Below the pieces are notes generated by a model. The model was not told the DNA's origin, ran no database searches, and saw nothing but the letters and a program-made list of their open reading frames with translations. A DNA stretch of 64,000 bases. It comes from Blautia liquoris (GTDB lineage: Bacteria; Bacillota; Clostridia; Lachnospirales; Lachnospiraceae). Where the stretch lies: assembly GCF_015159595.1 (NCBI RefSeq), contig NZ_CP063304.1, positions 1,178,001 to 1,242,000 on the forward strand, in the 5' to 3' direction. Position numbers and translations under genes: made by a program. Below are positions 9,613 to 20,298 of this stretch, piece after piece. Position 1 is the first letter of the stretch. Every line of letters starts with the position of its first letter.

Positions 9613-11457
9613 TTTCAACAGTTCCGTAAGGTCATTCAGGTCTTCCTGTATCTGCTGTCCGATATCGGTATCTTTCACCATCACGCGTTGCTTTTCTTCT
9701 TCTACAATAACGGAATCAGAGTCGATATCCAGATTTTCCGTGATGGCCTTTTGCACGCTCTCGAAAGGTTGGTGGGCCTTCAGACGAAGACCGTGTGAGT
9801 TATAGATCAGTGTGTATCCTGCGATTCCTGTCGTGTCATGGTAGCGTCTGCAGAAACCACCATCGATTACAATCAGCTTTCCGTTTGCGCGGATCGGAAG
9901 TTCTCCGTCTTTCGCGCGGACGGGGGTATGACCATTGATGATATGTGATTGATCGGAATAAAGTCCAAAATCGCGCAGAATCATATTACATGTCTTCTCA
10001 TCTTTATAAAATGAATAGTAGGGATTCTTCTCCTCGTCCCACGCCGTCGAATCAAGCAGCCAGGTTCGCTCGAAAGTTCGAATTCGCCGTCCTGTTAGAG
10101 GTGATTTAATGCTGCCCCAGAGAAACCACATGAAATCAATTGCATTTTTATTCCCATTCCATGCTTTTCGAATCATGGAGTCAACATAATCAAAGTAGTC
10201 TTTTCCTTTATATTTCTTTCCATACAATTCAATTATATCGAAATTCCCCTGATCATCCAGCGGAACACATCCGTGATAGAGTAAATTCTGATTATAGACT
10301 TTGTAGACACTGCCTTTTTCGTATAAAAATGTCATGTGTTCCTTTAACCTGGAACTGTGCAGAAAATCCAGACGCAGATTTTCCATAATTTCATCTTCCT
10401 TAAGCGTCAACTGATATGGATTTGACTCGTCAAGTGTCGGAAAGTCGGTTTGACGCATGTTATATGTTTTGCCGTCTTTTGAAAAGTCTCCCATATCGGG
10501 ATTGATATATTCGAGCAGCAGACGGTCGGCCATGCCGTATTCGGGATGATCTTTCAAAAGAGAACCTTCCAGTTTGAATAAAATAACTGTCATTGCCTGA
10601 AAGGAAGCCTTCATCGGATCAGATTCCCGATATGTTTTCTGCGCAAAAATCACAAGTTCCCTCAGGCAGATGCCGTATTCATTTTCAAGAATTGAAGGGT
10701 TCTGATACTTCAGATTGCTTTGAATAACCTGTGCTGCACAGACAGGATTGCCACAGGCGGCCCCCATCCACAGAACATCGTGATTTCCCCACTGAATGTC
10801 TATGGAGTGGTGAGCCATCAAAAGATCCATGATCTTGTCAGCACTTGTGCCGCGATCGTAGATATCGCCGATTATATGCAGATGGTCAACGGCCAGCCGT
10901 TTAATCAGATCGGCGAGAGCAATCAGGAATTCATCTCCATTATGTATCATCAGGATCGTATCCATAATTTTTAGATGATAATGTACTTGATTATCGTCTT
11001 CATCTTTTTGCACATGAAGCAATTCATCAATAATATATGAAAAATCGGCAGGCATGGCCTTACGGACTTTCGAGCGGGTATATTTAGATGACAGCAATTT
11101 AGCAATCTCAATCAGCTGGTATAGTGTCATGCGGTACCAGTCATCGGATAAAGCCTTCTGATTTTCAAGCAATTGGAGCTTTTCTTTTGGATAGTAGATC
11201 AATGTACACAATTCCTGCTGTTCCAATTCACTTAATTTGTCATCGAAAAGATAACGGATCTTTTCTCTGATCACACCGGAGCAGTTGTTGACGATATGAT
11301 AAAATGCCTCGTACTCCCCGTGCAGATCACTCATGAAATGTTCTGTTCCTTTTGGCAGATTCAAGATAGCATTCAGATTTATGATCTCGCGGCAGGCAGC
11401 CTGCCGTGTGGGATATTTTTCAGCTAAGACTTTTAAAAATTTATTTTTTATATCCAT
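9604..11457 (-). CDS. fbp: Fructose-1,6-bisphosphatase, class III
   Basis: The protein (617 residues from this ATG) belongs to the large class III FBPase family of Firmicutes. It dephosphorylates fructose 1,6-bisphosphate in gluconeogenesis. Metallophosphoesterase motifs are clear: SDLHGEYEAF (near residue 43), GDIYDRG and WGNHDVLWMG, with a C-terminal NGHTPV and IDGGFCRRYH. An upstream GTG at 11469 would add four residues. That GTG sits within GTGAGGAAAAAC, whose GAGG is the natural ribosome binding site for the ATG at 11457, so I prefer the shorter form. Both flanking genes are transcribed away from or into it, so it is monocistronic. Confidence 0.95.
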   Translation of the reverse strand: MDIKNKFLKVLAEKYPTRQAACREIINLNAILNLPKGTEHFMSDLHGEYEAFYHIVNNCSGVIREKIRYLFDDKLSELEQQELCTLIYYPKEKLQLLENQKALSDDWYRMTLYQLIEIAKLLSSKYTRSKVRKAMPADFSYIIDELLHVQKDEDDNQVHYHLKIMDTILMIHNGDEFLIALADLIKRLAVDHLHIIGDIYDRGTSADKIMDLLMAHHSIDIQWGNHDVLWMGAACGNPVCAAQVIQSNLKYQNPSILENEYGICLRELVIFAQKTYRESDPMKASFQAMTVILFKLEGSLLKDHPEYGMADRLLLEYINPDMGDFSKDGKTYNMRQTDFPTLDESNPYQLTLKEDEIMENLRLDFLHSSRLKEHMTFLYEKGSVYKVYNQNLLYHGCVPLDDQGNFDIIELYGKKYKGKDYFDYVDSMIRKAWNGNKNAIDFMWFLWGSIKSPLTGRRIRTFERTWLLDSTAWDEEKNPYYSFYKDEKTCNMILRDFGLYSDQSHIINGHTPVRAKDGELPIRANGKLIVIDGGFCRRYHDTTGIAGYTLIYNSHGLRLKAHQPFESVQKAITENLDIDSDSVIVEEEKQRVMVKDTDIGQQIQEDLNDLTELLKLY

Positions 11458-11666
11458 GTTTTTCCTCACTACATGTATTTGTACGTATTTGTACTTATTT
11501 CTTCATTATACCTTTATACGCTATACAATGGTAGAGATTATTGATTTTTTAATGGAAATACTGTAAAAATGCATAAAAGCATTTATAATGTATTTAGATT
11601 GTGTGAGCACTAAGTGCAAAGTAATCGCAGTCTCATAATATAAAAGGGTGCAGGGAGGAAGCAAAG

Positions 11667-12800
11667 ATGTATCGTGTATTATTTGCAGAGGACGAAATGT
11701 TGGTCAGGCTGGGTATGAAGAATTCAATTCCCTGGGACGAGTTTGATATGGAGCTGACAGCTGAGGCAGATAACGGGGAAGACGCCTATGAATTATTCCT
11801 GAAAATCAGGCCCGACTTAGTGATCACCGATGTGCGGATGGACAAGATGGACGGTTATGAATTGATACAAAAAATAAGAGCAGTTGATGAAGAGTGTGCG
11901 ATTCTTGTTGTGACATGTCTGGATGATTTTGAGACAATCCGAAAGATGATTCCGTACCATATTATGGGATACATATTAAAAGCAAGCATGAATATGGACG
12001 AGATCTTTGAGGCATTGAATAAAGTCAGAGAATACTTGATCAAGATTGGGAGAATTGGTGTAAACGAAAAAAAGGAAAAACTACAACCAGAAGAGCAGAT
12101 TAAAGAATTCTTGGCAGGGAAAACAGAGAGACTTTTATGGCCGGGTGAAAATCGGATGAAGGAAATGATGATTTTCTCTCTTGAGGAAGAGGAGCAGCAG
12201 AAGATAAATGAACTGGCAATGAAACTTATCCGTGAACTGATAGAACGTCAGATCTCGGATAGTATCCTGATCGAAACAGGGGACAAAGGCCTGTGCCTGT
12301 TTTCTGAGAAGCAAGTGGAGGATTTTGGACGTGTTTCAGAACTTATGATTCGTTCTATAGAGACTTTTCTGGGAGTTCATTACAAAATAAAAGAAGGAAA
12401 ACGGAATAAAGATGAAAATTTAAAAGACTGGTATCATAGATTGCAGCGAAAGAGTGAAGACCATATTGAAACAATCAAATGCGATAAATTAATTAAGGAT
12501 GCGGTCGAGTATATGCACAAGAATCATGAGCAATCGCTCACCCTGAACGAAATATCAAAAATTATGGGAATTAGTCCCAGCTATTTTTCTCATCTGTTTA
12601 AAAAAGTAACTGGAAAAAATTATATCGAATATTTGAATGACATTCGTTTGCAGGAAGTGAAAGCCGAGCTGCTCGTCAGTGATCAAAATATTTCAGTAAT
12701 AGCGGAAAACCACGGATTTCATAATTTAGAGTACTTTAGTCGATATTTTAAAAAAGCTGTGGGTATCTCTCCGGCAAAGTGGAGGCAGCAGAATCGATGA
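11667..12800 (+). CDS. Response regulator, YesN-like with AraC-type HTH
   Basis: This 377-residue regulator has an N-terminal receiver domain (FAEDEMLVRLGM at the start, phospho-acceptor Asp in LVITDVRMDKMDG) and a C-terminal pair of AraC-type helix-turn-helix motifs (LTLNEISKIMGISPSYFSHLFKK and the PAKWRQQNR end). About 130 residues of linker lie between them. Its stop overlaps the start of a YesM-like kinase by four bases. It stands directly upstream of an importer and three glycosidases, so it most likely activates that locus in response to an oligosaccharide. The ribosome binding site is GGGAGG. Confidence 0.93.
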   Translation: MYRVLFAEDEMLVRLGMKNSIPWDEFDMELTAEADNGEDAYELFLKIRPDLVITDVRMDKMDGYELIQKIRAVDEECAILVVTCLDDFETIRKMIPYHIMGYILKASMNMDEIFEALNKVREYLIKIGRIGVNEKKEKLQPEEQIKEFLAGKTERLLWPGENRMKEMMIFSLEEEEQQKINELAMKLIRELIERQISDSILIETGDKGLCLFSEKQVEDFGRVSELMIRSIETFLGVHYKIKEGKRNKDENLKDWYHRLQRKSEDHIETIKCDKLIKDAVEYMHKNHEQSLTLNEISKIMGISPSYFSHLFKKVTGKNYIEYLNDIRLQEVKAELLVSDQNISVIAENHGFHNLEYFSRYFKKAVGISPAKWRQQNR

Positions 12801-14503
12801 GTAATAAAAATAAGACGGACTGGAAATTGAAGTTAATGTTATCAATTTTGATAGGAATGATATCGGTAATTGTTTTGCTTTTCGGGATCACATATGGATA
12901 TTTTGTGAAAAAATTGTCCGCTAATAATGAGCGTATTGTTAATATGTCCTTTAAAGAAACAGAAAAAAATCTGAAGGAGATGATTGAAAATTCAGAGCTG
13001 GAATTAAATCATCTGATCAATAATCCGCTTATGTGGGAGTTCTCCGAGTATAACTTTTCTGATGTCCTAAAAAAATCGATTAATACAAAAAATGTCATTC
13101 ATGAATTTGATGAAATCCTGTCAAAAAACTCGGATTACTATGGTGTGGCAGCTCTCTGCGGTGACGAACGAACGGTGGTATCGACCAGTGAGAAAAAAAG
13201 CAGATCAGGTCAGACGTATATAACGGAGGAGCTGAAGCAGATGATGAAAGAATGTAAACATACCTATCCGTATGCTGTCTGGGTAAGTTCCGAAGACTTG
13301 AGGATACCAGATCATAGCCCTCTGCAGATGATCATCAATCGTCCTGTGCTTTTGGGTATGAAAGCTATGGAAGAGAATGATACAGTAGAAAAAGACAGTT
13401 ATCTGATCATTGCAATAGACGAGAATGAGGTCCAGAAAAGTTATGAACCGGTTGTATATAATCATAGTAAGGCAGTTCTTACAGACAGAGAAAATAAAAT
13501 TATATCAGCTACGGATAAGAAAATGATCGGAACAGGATTTAATCCAGATGATGCAAGTCAAAATATAGAATATCAGCTTTCGTATATGGGGTGGAAATTA
13601 GTAAACATGATTCCGAAAGAAAGTTATCTAAAAGATGCTCATGATCTGAGAAATTTTGGCCTTGTGATCATTGTATTGGCTTCAATCGGAGTGTTGATTG
13701 TTGCCATTATATGGTCAAAAAAATACAGTACACCGATTGAATGGCTGATGATCCAGATGGAACAAGTTAGAAACGGTCAATTAAATATTGAGAAACCAGC
13801 AGCAAAAGGATGGCCGGAACTGGATCGGCTGAATGATGAATTCTACTACACAATCGACAAGCTAAAAAAATATATTGAGAAATTAAAGGTGGTGGAACAG
13901 GAAAAAGCAAAAGAAGAGCTTCTGGCCTTACAGTATCAAATTAATCCCCATTTTTTGTACAATTCATTGAACTCGATTCGATGGATGGCTATGATGACAA
14001 ATAATACAAAAGTAGCAGATTCTTTGGTTGTTCTTACAAAGATTATTATGCCGATTATGAAAGATCCAAGTTTTACCTGGAAACTTTCCGAGGAACTGGA
14101 ATTTATAGAAAATTATATGGTTATGATGCAGCTGAGATATGGAGATACCATGGACTATCAGCTTGACTGTTCAAAGGGGTTGTATCATGAAATGTTTCCT
14201 CGTTTTATTCTTCAGCCGGTGATAGAAAACTGTTTTGTACACGGAAGTTCCCCGGATAACATACTTCATATTCATGTTTCTGTAAGGAAGACGGAGATGT
14301 TTTATATATGCGTATTTAACCGCGGGGCATCTATGAGTAAAGAACGTGTTGACAAAGTTAATCAAATGCTTGGGAACAGCCAAAACTCAATAGAAAACAT
14401 TGGGTTGTCTAACATCAGCAAACGTCTGAGACTACTTTATGGATATAGTGACGTATGGATTGAATCAGATGTAGAAGGCGTTCGGGTAAATATTCGTTTT
14501 TGA
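12797..14503 (+). CDS. Sensor histidine kinase, YesM-like
   Basis: The protein (568 residues from this ATG) has an N-terminal membrane helix, an extracellular sensor of about 250 residues, a second helix (LVIIVLASIGVLIVAIIW), a HAMP-like region, and the His_kinase domain with QYQINPHFLYNSLNSIRWM. The phospho-accepting His lies in NPHFL. The C-terminal ATPase part has QPVIENCFVHG and NIGLSNISKRL. GGAGG at 12781-12785 and the ATGA overlap with the regulator stop support this start over a GTG at 12779. It should sense a ligand outside the cell and phosphorylate the regulator encoded just before it. Confidence 0.93.
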   Translation: MSNKNKTDWKLKLMLSILIGMISVIVLLFGITYGYFVKKLSANNERIVNMSFKETEKNLKEMIENSELELNHLINNPLMWEFSEYNFSDVLKKSINTKNVIHEFDEILSKNSDYYGVAALCGDERTVVSTSEKKSRSGQTYITEELKQMMKECKHTYPYAVWVSSEDLRIPDHSPLQMIINRPVLLGMKAMEENDTVEKDSYLIIAIDENEVQKSYEPVVYNHSKAVLTDRENKIISATDKKMIGTGFNPDDASQNIEYQLSYMGWKLVNMIPKESYLKDAHDLRNFGLVIIVLASIGVLIVAIIWSKKYSTPIEWLMIQMEQVRNGQLNIEKPAAKGWPELDRLNDEFYYTIDKLKKYIEKLKVVEQEKAKEELLALQYQINPHFLYNSLNSIRWMAMMTNNTKVADSLVVLTKIIMPIMKDPSFTWKLSEELEFIENYMVMMQLRYGDTMDYQLDCSKGLYHEMFPRFILQPVIENCFVHGSSPDNILHIHVSVRKTEMFYICVFNRGASMSKERVDKVNQMLGNSQNSIENIGLSNISKRLRLLYGYSDVWIESDVEGVRVNIRF

Positions 14504-14546
14504 CTTATTTATTCATCATAATTACTGGGAATCGAAAAATAAGTCA
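14501..14546 (+). terminator. Weak hairpin after the kinase gene
   Basis: TGACTTATTT pairs with AAATAAGTCA across a 26-base loop that begins at the kinase stop codon. No T-run follows, so this may only reduce read-through into the importer genes. Confidence 0.3.
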
Positions 14547-14714
14547 AATAAAAGTGACAGATTAACGAACTTCTTAAGATAGGACAAATGTATGGAAAGA
14601 AAAATCATGTAAAGTTCCGCCATAATAAGATATTATGATACCAGAGTCAAAATATTATGTGATTTAGAGACTTAAGAATCTAAAACTTCGTTTGGGAAGA
14701 AAAAGGAGGATTTT

Positions 14715-16469
14715 ATGAGAAAAAGAAAAGCAGCTTTGGTATTGTTATGTTCTGTAACACTGGCAGCTGGTTTATTGGCCGGATGTGGATCGGATACGGG
14801 TGGGAAGAAGTCAGCAAAGACGGATAAAAAGACGGATGATTTATCAAAACATGTAGATCTGACACTGGGCGGTATTGGAATGACTGACTCTGATTCGATA
14901 GACGGATGGCCTACAGAAGTTGTAGAAAAATTAGAAAAGAAATTCAACGTGACTTTGAAAGAAAAGCAATATGATAACGAAAGCTTGAATCTGGATTTGT
15001 CTGGTGGAACAACAACGGATATCGTCATGATCAATGATGATCATATTTCGGGAGTGCTAAAAGGAAAACATGCGGTTAACCTGGAAGAGTATAAAGATAC
15101 TCTGGCAAAGAACATTTTTTCTGATAATATGGAATTTCGAAATAAGATTATGCAGACCTATAAGAGTGATGGGGATAACAAACAATTTTTTGTTACGCCT
15201 CGTGTGACGTTCGGCGATACGACAGCAAATTACGGGACTGTTTTGAATAATGGTTATGTTGTGCGATGGGATCTGTACAAACAGATTGGCTGTCCGGAAA
15301 TTGACAACGATGACGACTACATAGATGCACTGAAAGCTATGAAAGAAATATATCCAGAAACAGAAGATGGTCTGCCCGTCTATGCAATGAGTGCTTACAA
15401 TGATTCTCAACTTCATACATACTTTTATAAGGGATGTCTGGCAGAAGGATTTATTAACCTCGAAGGAGGAATTTACGTACAGAATGCACAGACAAATGAG
15501 TTGTATCCCGACATATATGATGTTGACAATCCTGAAGTTCTGACTCCTTTCTGGTCAGGTGTGAAGTTTTATAATAATTTGTATAAAGAGGGGCTTTTAG
15601 ACCCCGACTGCTTTATTACAAAAACTGAAGATTTGAATGAGAAGTATACAAAAGGACAATATCTTGGCGGCAATGTAAACTGGCATTATGGAAAATATAA
15701 TGATAATCAAAGAGCTTTGGATTCGGAAACATTAAAAGAGTACGTCACACTCCCCGCAAAACTCGGATGGGCTAATGAAAAGAACCTCGCCGGGTGGTTC
15801 GGAAAATACTTTTTTGTCTCTTCTCATTCGCCAAATGTAGATCGGGCCGTTATGGTTTTGGATTATCTGCAAAGCGAAGAGTTCTCGAGGGATGTTGATT
15901 CTGGTGTAGAGGGACGATGGGAAAAAGGTGAAGACGGGAAGCCTGATTTAACAGAAGATACGATTAGCATGAAAACAGATGGCAGCAGATTAGATGAATG
16001 GAAGAAGGCAGGGATCGGAACACTTGGTGACACTTGCGGTGAAGATTATTATAATATTGCCTCCGATGGAGGAAGAATTGATCTCTGGTTTGAGGATGAC
16101 GTTCTGCCAAAAAGTATGACGTTTGCAGAAAAGGATATGTGTCAGACCTTAGAATTAAATTTGCCCAGTGATACATTAAAAAAGAAAGTTGAAGCAGGAA
16201 CAAGTATTGATCTCGGCAATTGTCTGAATGCAATTCAGATGGGAATGGAGACAACACCAAAAGACATTGTTCGAATTGACAGCAATTGTGAGGAGATTAC
16301 GATGAATGCAATTCCTAATCTTGTTCAAGCGAAGACAGATGAAGAATTTGAGTCAGCAAAAGCAGATCTTATGAAAGAATTGGAAGGTGCAGGTGTGAAG
16401 GACTCCGTCAAATGGTGGAGCGATGGATGGGAAAGTGCCAAAAAAGGTATCGAAGAATTAAGAAAATAA
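14715..16469 (+). CDS. Extracellular sugar-binding lipoprotein of a CUT1 importer
   Basis: This 584-residue protein begins with a lipoprotein signal (MRKRK, hydrophobic core, lipobox LLAGC with Cys24). The large size matches the LplA/YtcQ branch of family 1 binding proteins, which are longer than maltose-binding proteins and are linked to oligosaccharides. A strong GGAGG lies seven bases before the ATG. Two permease genes of the LplB/LplC branch follow, then GH20, GH29 and GH127 enzymes. The ligand is therefore probably an oligosaccharide released from a host or plant glycan. No ATPase gene is present in the operon. Confidence 0.9.
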   Translation: MRKRKAALVLLCSVTLAAGLLAGCGSDTGGKKSAKTDKKTDDLSKHVDLTLGGIGMTDSDSIDGWPTEVVEKLEKKFNVTLKEKQYDNESLNLDLSGGTTTDIVMINDDHISGVLKGKHAVNLEEYKDTLAKNIFSDNMEFRNKIMQTYKSDGDNKQFFVTPRVTFGDTTANYGTVLNNGYVVRWDLYKQIGCPEIDNDDDYIDALKAMKEIYPETEDGLPVYAMSAYNDSQLHTYFYKGCLAEGFINLEGGIYVQNAQTNELYPDIYDVDNPEVLTPFWSGVKFYNNLYKEGLLDPDCFITKTEDLNEKYTKGQYLGGNVNWHYGKYNDNQRALDSETLKEYVTLPAKLGWANEKNLAGWFGKYFFVSSHSPNVDRAVMVLDYLQSEEFSRDVDSGVEGRWEKGEDGKPDLTEDTISMKTDGSRLDEWKKAGIGTLGDTCGEDYYNIASDGGRIDLWFEDDVLPKSMTFAEKDMCQTLELNLPSDTLKKKVEAGTSIDLGNCLNAIQMGMETTPKDIVRIDSNCEEITMNAIPNLVQAKTDEEFESAKADLMKELEGAGVKDSVKWWSDGWESAKKGIEELRK

Positions 16470-16526
16470 TATCAGGGCTGCAAGAGTAACTGCCCCAGGT
16501 TATAAAGTAGGAAGGAGAGCGTTGTA

Positions 16527-17441
16527 ATGCCTAAAACAGCCAGAACAGTGAGAAGACCAAAAAAGCAGTACAAATTGTTGTTGTTGGTTCTTCCTTTTAT
16601 GCTAATTGTACTCCTGTTTAATTATGTTCCTATATTCGGATGGATATATTCTGTGTATGACTATGTGCCCGGTTTGCCCATATTTGACTGTGATTTTGTC
16701 GGATTGGAATACTTCAAGATGATCTTTCGGGATGCAAATGTACTTCGGACATTAAAGAATACGGCTATATTTGCAGCGATCAGCATCATCTTAACACCTT
16801 TGCCAATGATATTTGCTATTTTGTTAAATGAAGTAAAAAGTGGTCCGATGAGAAAGTTTGTACAAACGTTTACCACTCTGCCGAACTTCATCAGCTGGGT
16901 AATTATCTTTTCACTGGCATTTGCGTTGTTTTCTACAGATGGACTTTTGACTAGTCTTATGGGAAAAGCAGGGCTTATTGGTGCGGGAAAGTCAATATTG
17001 AGTTCTAAGAAATCTGTATACTGGTTTCAGACATTTCTTGCACAGTGGAAGACGCTGGGCTGGAATTCGATTATCTATCTGGCAGCGATTGCAGGCATTG
17101 ATCAGGAGCAGTATGAAGCAGCCCGTGTGGATGGTGCAGGATATTTTCGATGTGCGCTTCATGTCACACTGCCGGCAATGATGGAAACTTATGTGGTGCT
17201 GTTTATCCTGAATATTGGGAACTTCCTGAATACGGGTTATGAGCAGTACATGCTTTTCAAGAATTCAGTTACCGCACCTAATATTGAAGTATTGGATTTA
17301 TATGTTTATCGCATTGGACTGGAAAACATGGACTATTCTTATGGTGTGGCGATTAGTATTGTAAAGTCAGTGGTAAGTATCGCACTCGTTGCCATTGCCA
17401 ATTTGGCAGCAAAGAGAATACGTGGAAATACAGTGATTTAG
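16527..17441 (+). CDS. CUT1 sugar importer permease, LplB/YteP-like
   Basis: This 304-residue integral membrane protein has six predicted membrane segments and the ABC importer EAA loop EAARVDGAGYFRCALHVTLP, which docks the ATPase. It starts with a basic cytoplasmic segment (KTARTVRRPKKQYK) typical of LplB-type permeases. AAGGAGAG precedes the start. It forms the transmembrane pore together with the next gene product. Confidence 0.93.
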   Translation: MPKTARTVRRPKKQYKLLLLVLPFMLIVLLFNYVPIFGWIYSVYDYVPGLPIFDCDFVGLEYFKMIFRDANVLRTLKNTAIFAAISIILTPLPMIFAILLNEVKSGPMRKFVQTFTTLPNFISWVIIFSLAFALFSTDGLLTSLMGKAGLIGAGKSILSSKKSVYWFQTFLAQWKTLGWNSIIYLAAIAGIDQEQYEAARVDGAGYFRCALHVTLPAMMETYVVLFILNIGNFLNTGYEQYMLFKNSVTAPNIEVLDLYVYRIGLENMDYSYGVAISIVKSVVSIALVAIANLAAKRIRGNTVI

Positions 17442-17451
17442 GAGGGATTGT

Positions 17452-18363
17452 ATGAAGAAAAATAAAATCAAGACAACTCCATCCAGAAAGGTATTCCAGT
17501 TTTTTAACTATATCTTTTTGCTGATGGTTACATTAATCTGTATTTATCCATTTTGGTATATTATTATTTATACATTTAGTGATCCTGGCATTGCAGATGT
17601 AAATCCCCCAGTATTGATACCGAGAGGCTTTTCACTGAAAAATTATAAAGATATTTTTGAATTGAAAGGTTTCTTTCACGCTGTTTTTATTTCTGGCTTA
17701 AGAACCGTTATCGGAACGGCAGCCTCTGTGGTTGCCTGTTCTTTTTTGGGATATCTTTTTACAAAGGATGAGATGCCGGGAAGAAAGTTTTTATATCGAT
17801 TTTTAATTATGACGATGTACATTAGCGGAGGGATGATTTCTACATACATTGTTATAAAATCATATGGCTTATTGAATAATTTCTGGGTATATATTCTTCC
17901 TATGATGATATCAGCATACAACATTGTTCTGATCAAGACCTTTGTTGAGCAGCTTCCTCCATCACTGGAAGAGTCGGCCCGACTGGATGGAGCGGGATAT
18001 ATTACTGTTTTTACCAAGGTGATCATGCCATTATCAAAACCAATCATTGCGACTGTTGCAGTTTTCGTGGCCGTGGGCCATTGGAATTCATGGTTCGATA
18101 ATCATATTTATACAAGAGGGAATCCGCAATTGACTACACTGCAGTATCTCTTGTATAATTATCTCAATGAGGCACAAAGACTTGCCGAACAAATTAAAAA
18201 TACATCAAATTTAAATGGTTTGAGCCAGATGGTGTCATCAATTTCGCCAAAAGGAATACGCATGACGATTACTGTTCTTGCAGCACTTCCAATCTTTATG
18301 GTGTACCCTTTTATGCAAAAATACTTTGTGAAAGGTATCATGGTTGGTGCGGTTAAGGGCTAG
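17452..18363 (+). CDS. CUT1 sugar importer permease, LplC/YtcP-like
   Basis: This 303-residue membrane protein carries the EAA loop as EESARLDGAGYITVFTKVIMP and ends in YPFMQKYFVKGIMVGAVKG, the usual C terminus of this branch. The start lies ten bases after the previous stop with GGAGG in front. It is the second membrane subunit of the importer, and its stop is followed within 40 bases by the GH20 gene, so it is part of the same transcript. Confidence 0.93.
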   Translation: MKKNKIKTTPSRKVFQFFNYIFLLMVTLICIYPFWYIIIYTFSDPGIADVNPPVLIPRGFSLKNYKDIFELKGFFHAVFISGLRTVIGTAASVVACSFLGYLFTKDEMPGRKFLYRFLIMTMYISGGMISTYIVIKSYGLLNNFWVYILPMMISAYNIVLIKTFVEQLPPSLEESARLDGAGYITVFTKVIMPLSKPIIATVAVFVAVGHWNSWFDNHIYTRGNPQLTTLQYLLYNYLNEAQRLAEQIKNTSNLNGLSQMVSSISPKGIRMTITVLAALPIFMVYPFMQKYFVKGIMVGAVKG

Positions 18364-18402
18364 GTGCCTCAAAAAAATTTTGATGAGAAGGAGTTTCAGA
18401 AA

Positions 18403-20298
18403 ATGTATATTTTACCGAAACCGGCTGTAATTGAAGAAAAGGATGGGGCTTTTTTACTGAATTATACGGCATATCTGGTGCTTGACGATGAATGCTCCAG
18501 GAGAAATTGGCGGCAGACGCAGATGCTGGCGGAGAAGATAGAGGAATACACAGGGTTTTCGCTCCATCTGACAAAAGGCCAGTCGCGGAAAGGTGATATC
18601 CAAATTGGCATGTTGCACGAAGAAAATAATCCGGAGGGATATTATAAGCTGCTGATTGAAAAGGACCGGGTTCAGATTCTCGGGACGGAGGCAACGGTGC
18701 TTTATGGCATACAGACTCTGCTCCAGATCATTGAGCAAAGTGGTGCATTACTCCCATGTCTGGAAATCCAAGATTATCCGCAGCTTGCAAATCGTGGATT
18801 TTATCATGATGCCACCAGAGGCCGGGTGTCGAAGTTATCATACCTGAAGAAACTGGCTGACCAGATGATGCGTTATAAACTCAACCAGCTGCAGCTTTAT
18901 ATGGAGCATACATATCTGTTTCGTGATTTCAGTGAGGTCTGGAGAGATGATACACCATTGACACCGGAAGAGATTATGGAATTGGACGATTACTGCTATG
19001 ATCGTGGAATAGAACTTGTTCCGTCCATCTCTACCTGTAGCCACTTGTATAAATTACTGCGCACAAAGCAGTGGCAGGATCTGTGTGAACTCGATAATCC
19101 TGATCAGGAGCGCTACACGGGATGGGGGAAACAGACGCATCACACTATAGACATTTCAAATAAAAAGAGTCTGGATCTGATCAAGAATATGATCAGCGAA
19201 TATCGCCCACTTTTTAGAACAGAAAAGTTCAATATTTGTGCGGATGAGACGTTTGATCTCGGAAAAGGAAAAAGTAAAGAGTATTGCGATCAAATGGGCC
19301 TTGGAAAGGCTTATGTGGGATACGTAAAGAAACTTTGCGAACATGTCCTCTCACTTGGCTGCACACCTATGATGTGGGGGGATGTGATTCTGAATTATCC
19401 GGAAATGCTCAAGGAGTTCCCGACCGAGACTATTTTTCTAAACTGGGCTTATCACAGCAATGTGACAGATGAGAATACCAGGATATTTGGGGACAAGAAC
19501 GTAAAATTTTATAATTGTCCTGGAGTCAGCGGATGGTGCAGGCTTTGCAACGATTATGAAGGTGCCTACGAGAATATCCGGCGTATGGCTGAATACGCGA
19601 AAGAAAATCATGCGATCGGACTCTTGAATACGGACTGGGGTGATTATTACCATACAGTTCACCCGGAATTTTCACTGATTGGGATGATCTATGGTGCACA
19701 GTTTTCATGGTGTGAAAATAAAACCAGAGAAGAATTAAATAAAGAGATATCCAGTCTTGAATTTGGGATTTCTGACAGAAATTTGCCTGAGCTTTTGACG
19801 GAGATCAATAAGAATGCGCTTTTTCAGTGGAATGAACTTTGCATATACCAGGAAAATGCATATGATCCATCGAATCTGGCTTTGGCGAAAGATGCAAGAG
19901 AGAGGATTTTGAAAAAATCGGTTGAACCCAAACAGTTTAACCATGCACAGGAACGTCTGCTGGAGATTAAGAGACAGCTTTCAAGGATTATGGCAGAGGT
20001 AAAGCCTGAGCATAGACAATTACTGGCGGCCTATGAGATTGCAGTGGATGGATGCAGATATCTAAACCAGCTTGGCAATTCTATTCAGATACGAGAAGAT
20101 TTAAAAAATGAGGAAACAGATAGTGAAATAACTAAGAAGGATCGTGAGAACTTAAAAGTTAAAGATCAAGAACTGGCTACAGAGTTGGAACAGTGGTTCT
20201 ATTATTATAAAAGGTTGTGGAGAAGTGTCAGCGAAGAATCGGAATTATCCAGAATTCAGGCCATTATGGATGAGTATTGCGATTATTTACGCAGTTGA
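18403..20298 (+). CDS. GH20-family beta-N-acetylhexosaminidase-like glycosidase
   Basis: The protein (631 residues) has a GH20b-like N-terminal domain (about 1-125) followed by a TIM-barrel catalytic domain. Entry motifs are NRGFYHDATRGRV and the paired acids in FNICADETFD (Asp281, Glu282). In GH20 this Asp-Glu pair positions the substrate acetamido group and protonates the glycosidic bond. There is no signal peptide, so it works in the cytoplasm on imported oligosaccharides. A GTG at 18364 would give 13 more residues, but AAGGAG at 18388-18393 fits the ATG used here. The C-terminal 180 residues are helical and charged, beyond the barrel. Specificity (GlcNAc, GalNAc or another hexosaminide) cannot be told. 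Confidence 0.8.
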   Translation: MYILPKPAVIEEKDGAFLLNYTAYLVLDDECSRRNWRQTQMLAEKIEEYTGFSLHLTKGQSRKGDIQIGMLHEENNPEGYYKLLIEKDRVQILGTEATVLYGIQTLLQIIEQSGALLPCLEIQDYPQLANRGFYHDATRGRVSKLSYLKKLADQMMRYKLNQLQLYMEHTYLFRDFSEVWRDDTPLTPEEIMELDDYCYDRGIELVPSISTCSHLYKLLRTKQWQDLCELDNPDQERYTGWGKQTHHTIDISNKKSLDLIKNMISEYRPLFRTEKFNICADETFDLGKGKSKEYCDQMGLGKAYVGYVKKLCEHVLSLGCTPMMWGDVILNYPEMLKEFPTETIFLNWAYHSNVTDENTRIFGDKNVKFYNCPGVSGWCRLCNDYEGAYENIRRMAEYAKENHAIGLLNTDWGDYYHTVHPEFSLIGMIYGAQFSWCENKTREELNKEISSLEFGISDRNLPELLTEINKNALFQWNELCIYQENAYDPSNLALAKDARERILKKSVEPKQFNHAQERLLEIKRQLSRIMAEVKPEHRQLLAAYEIAVDGCRYLNQLGNSIQIREDLKNEETDSEITKKDRENLKVKDQELATELEQWFYYYKRLWRSVSEESELSRIQAIMDEYCDYLRS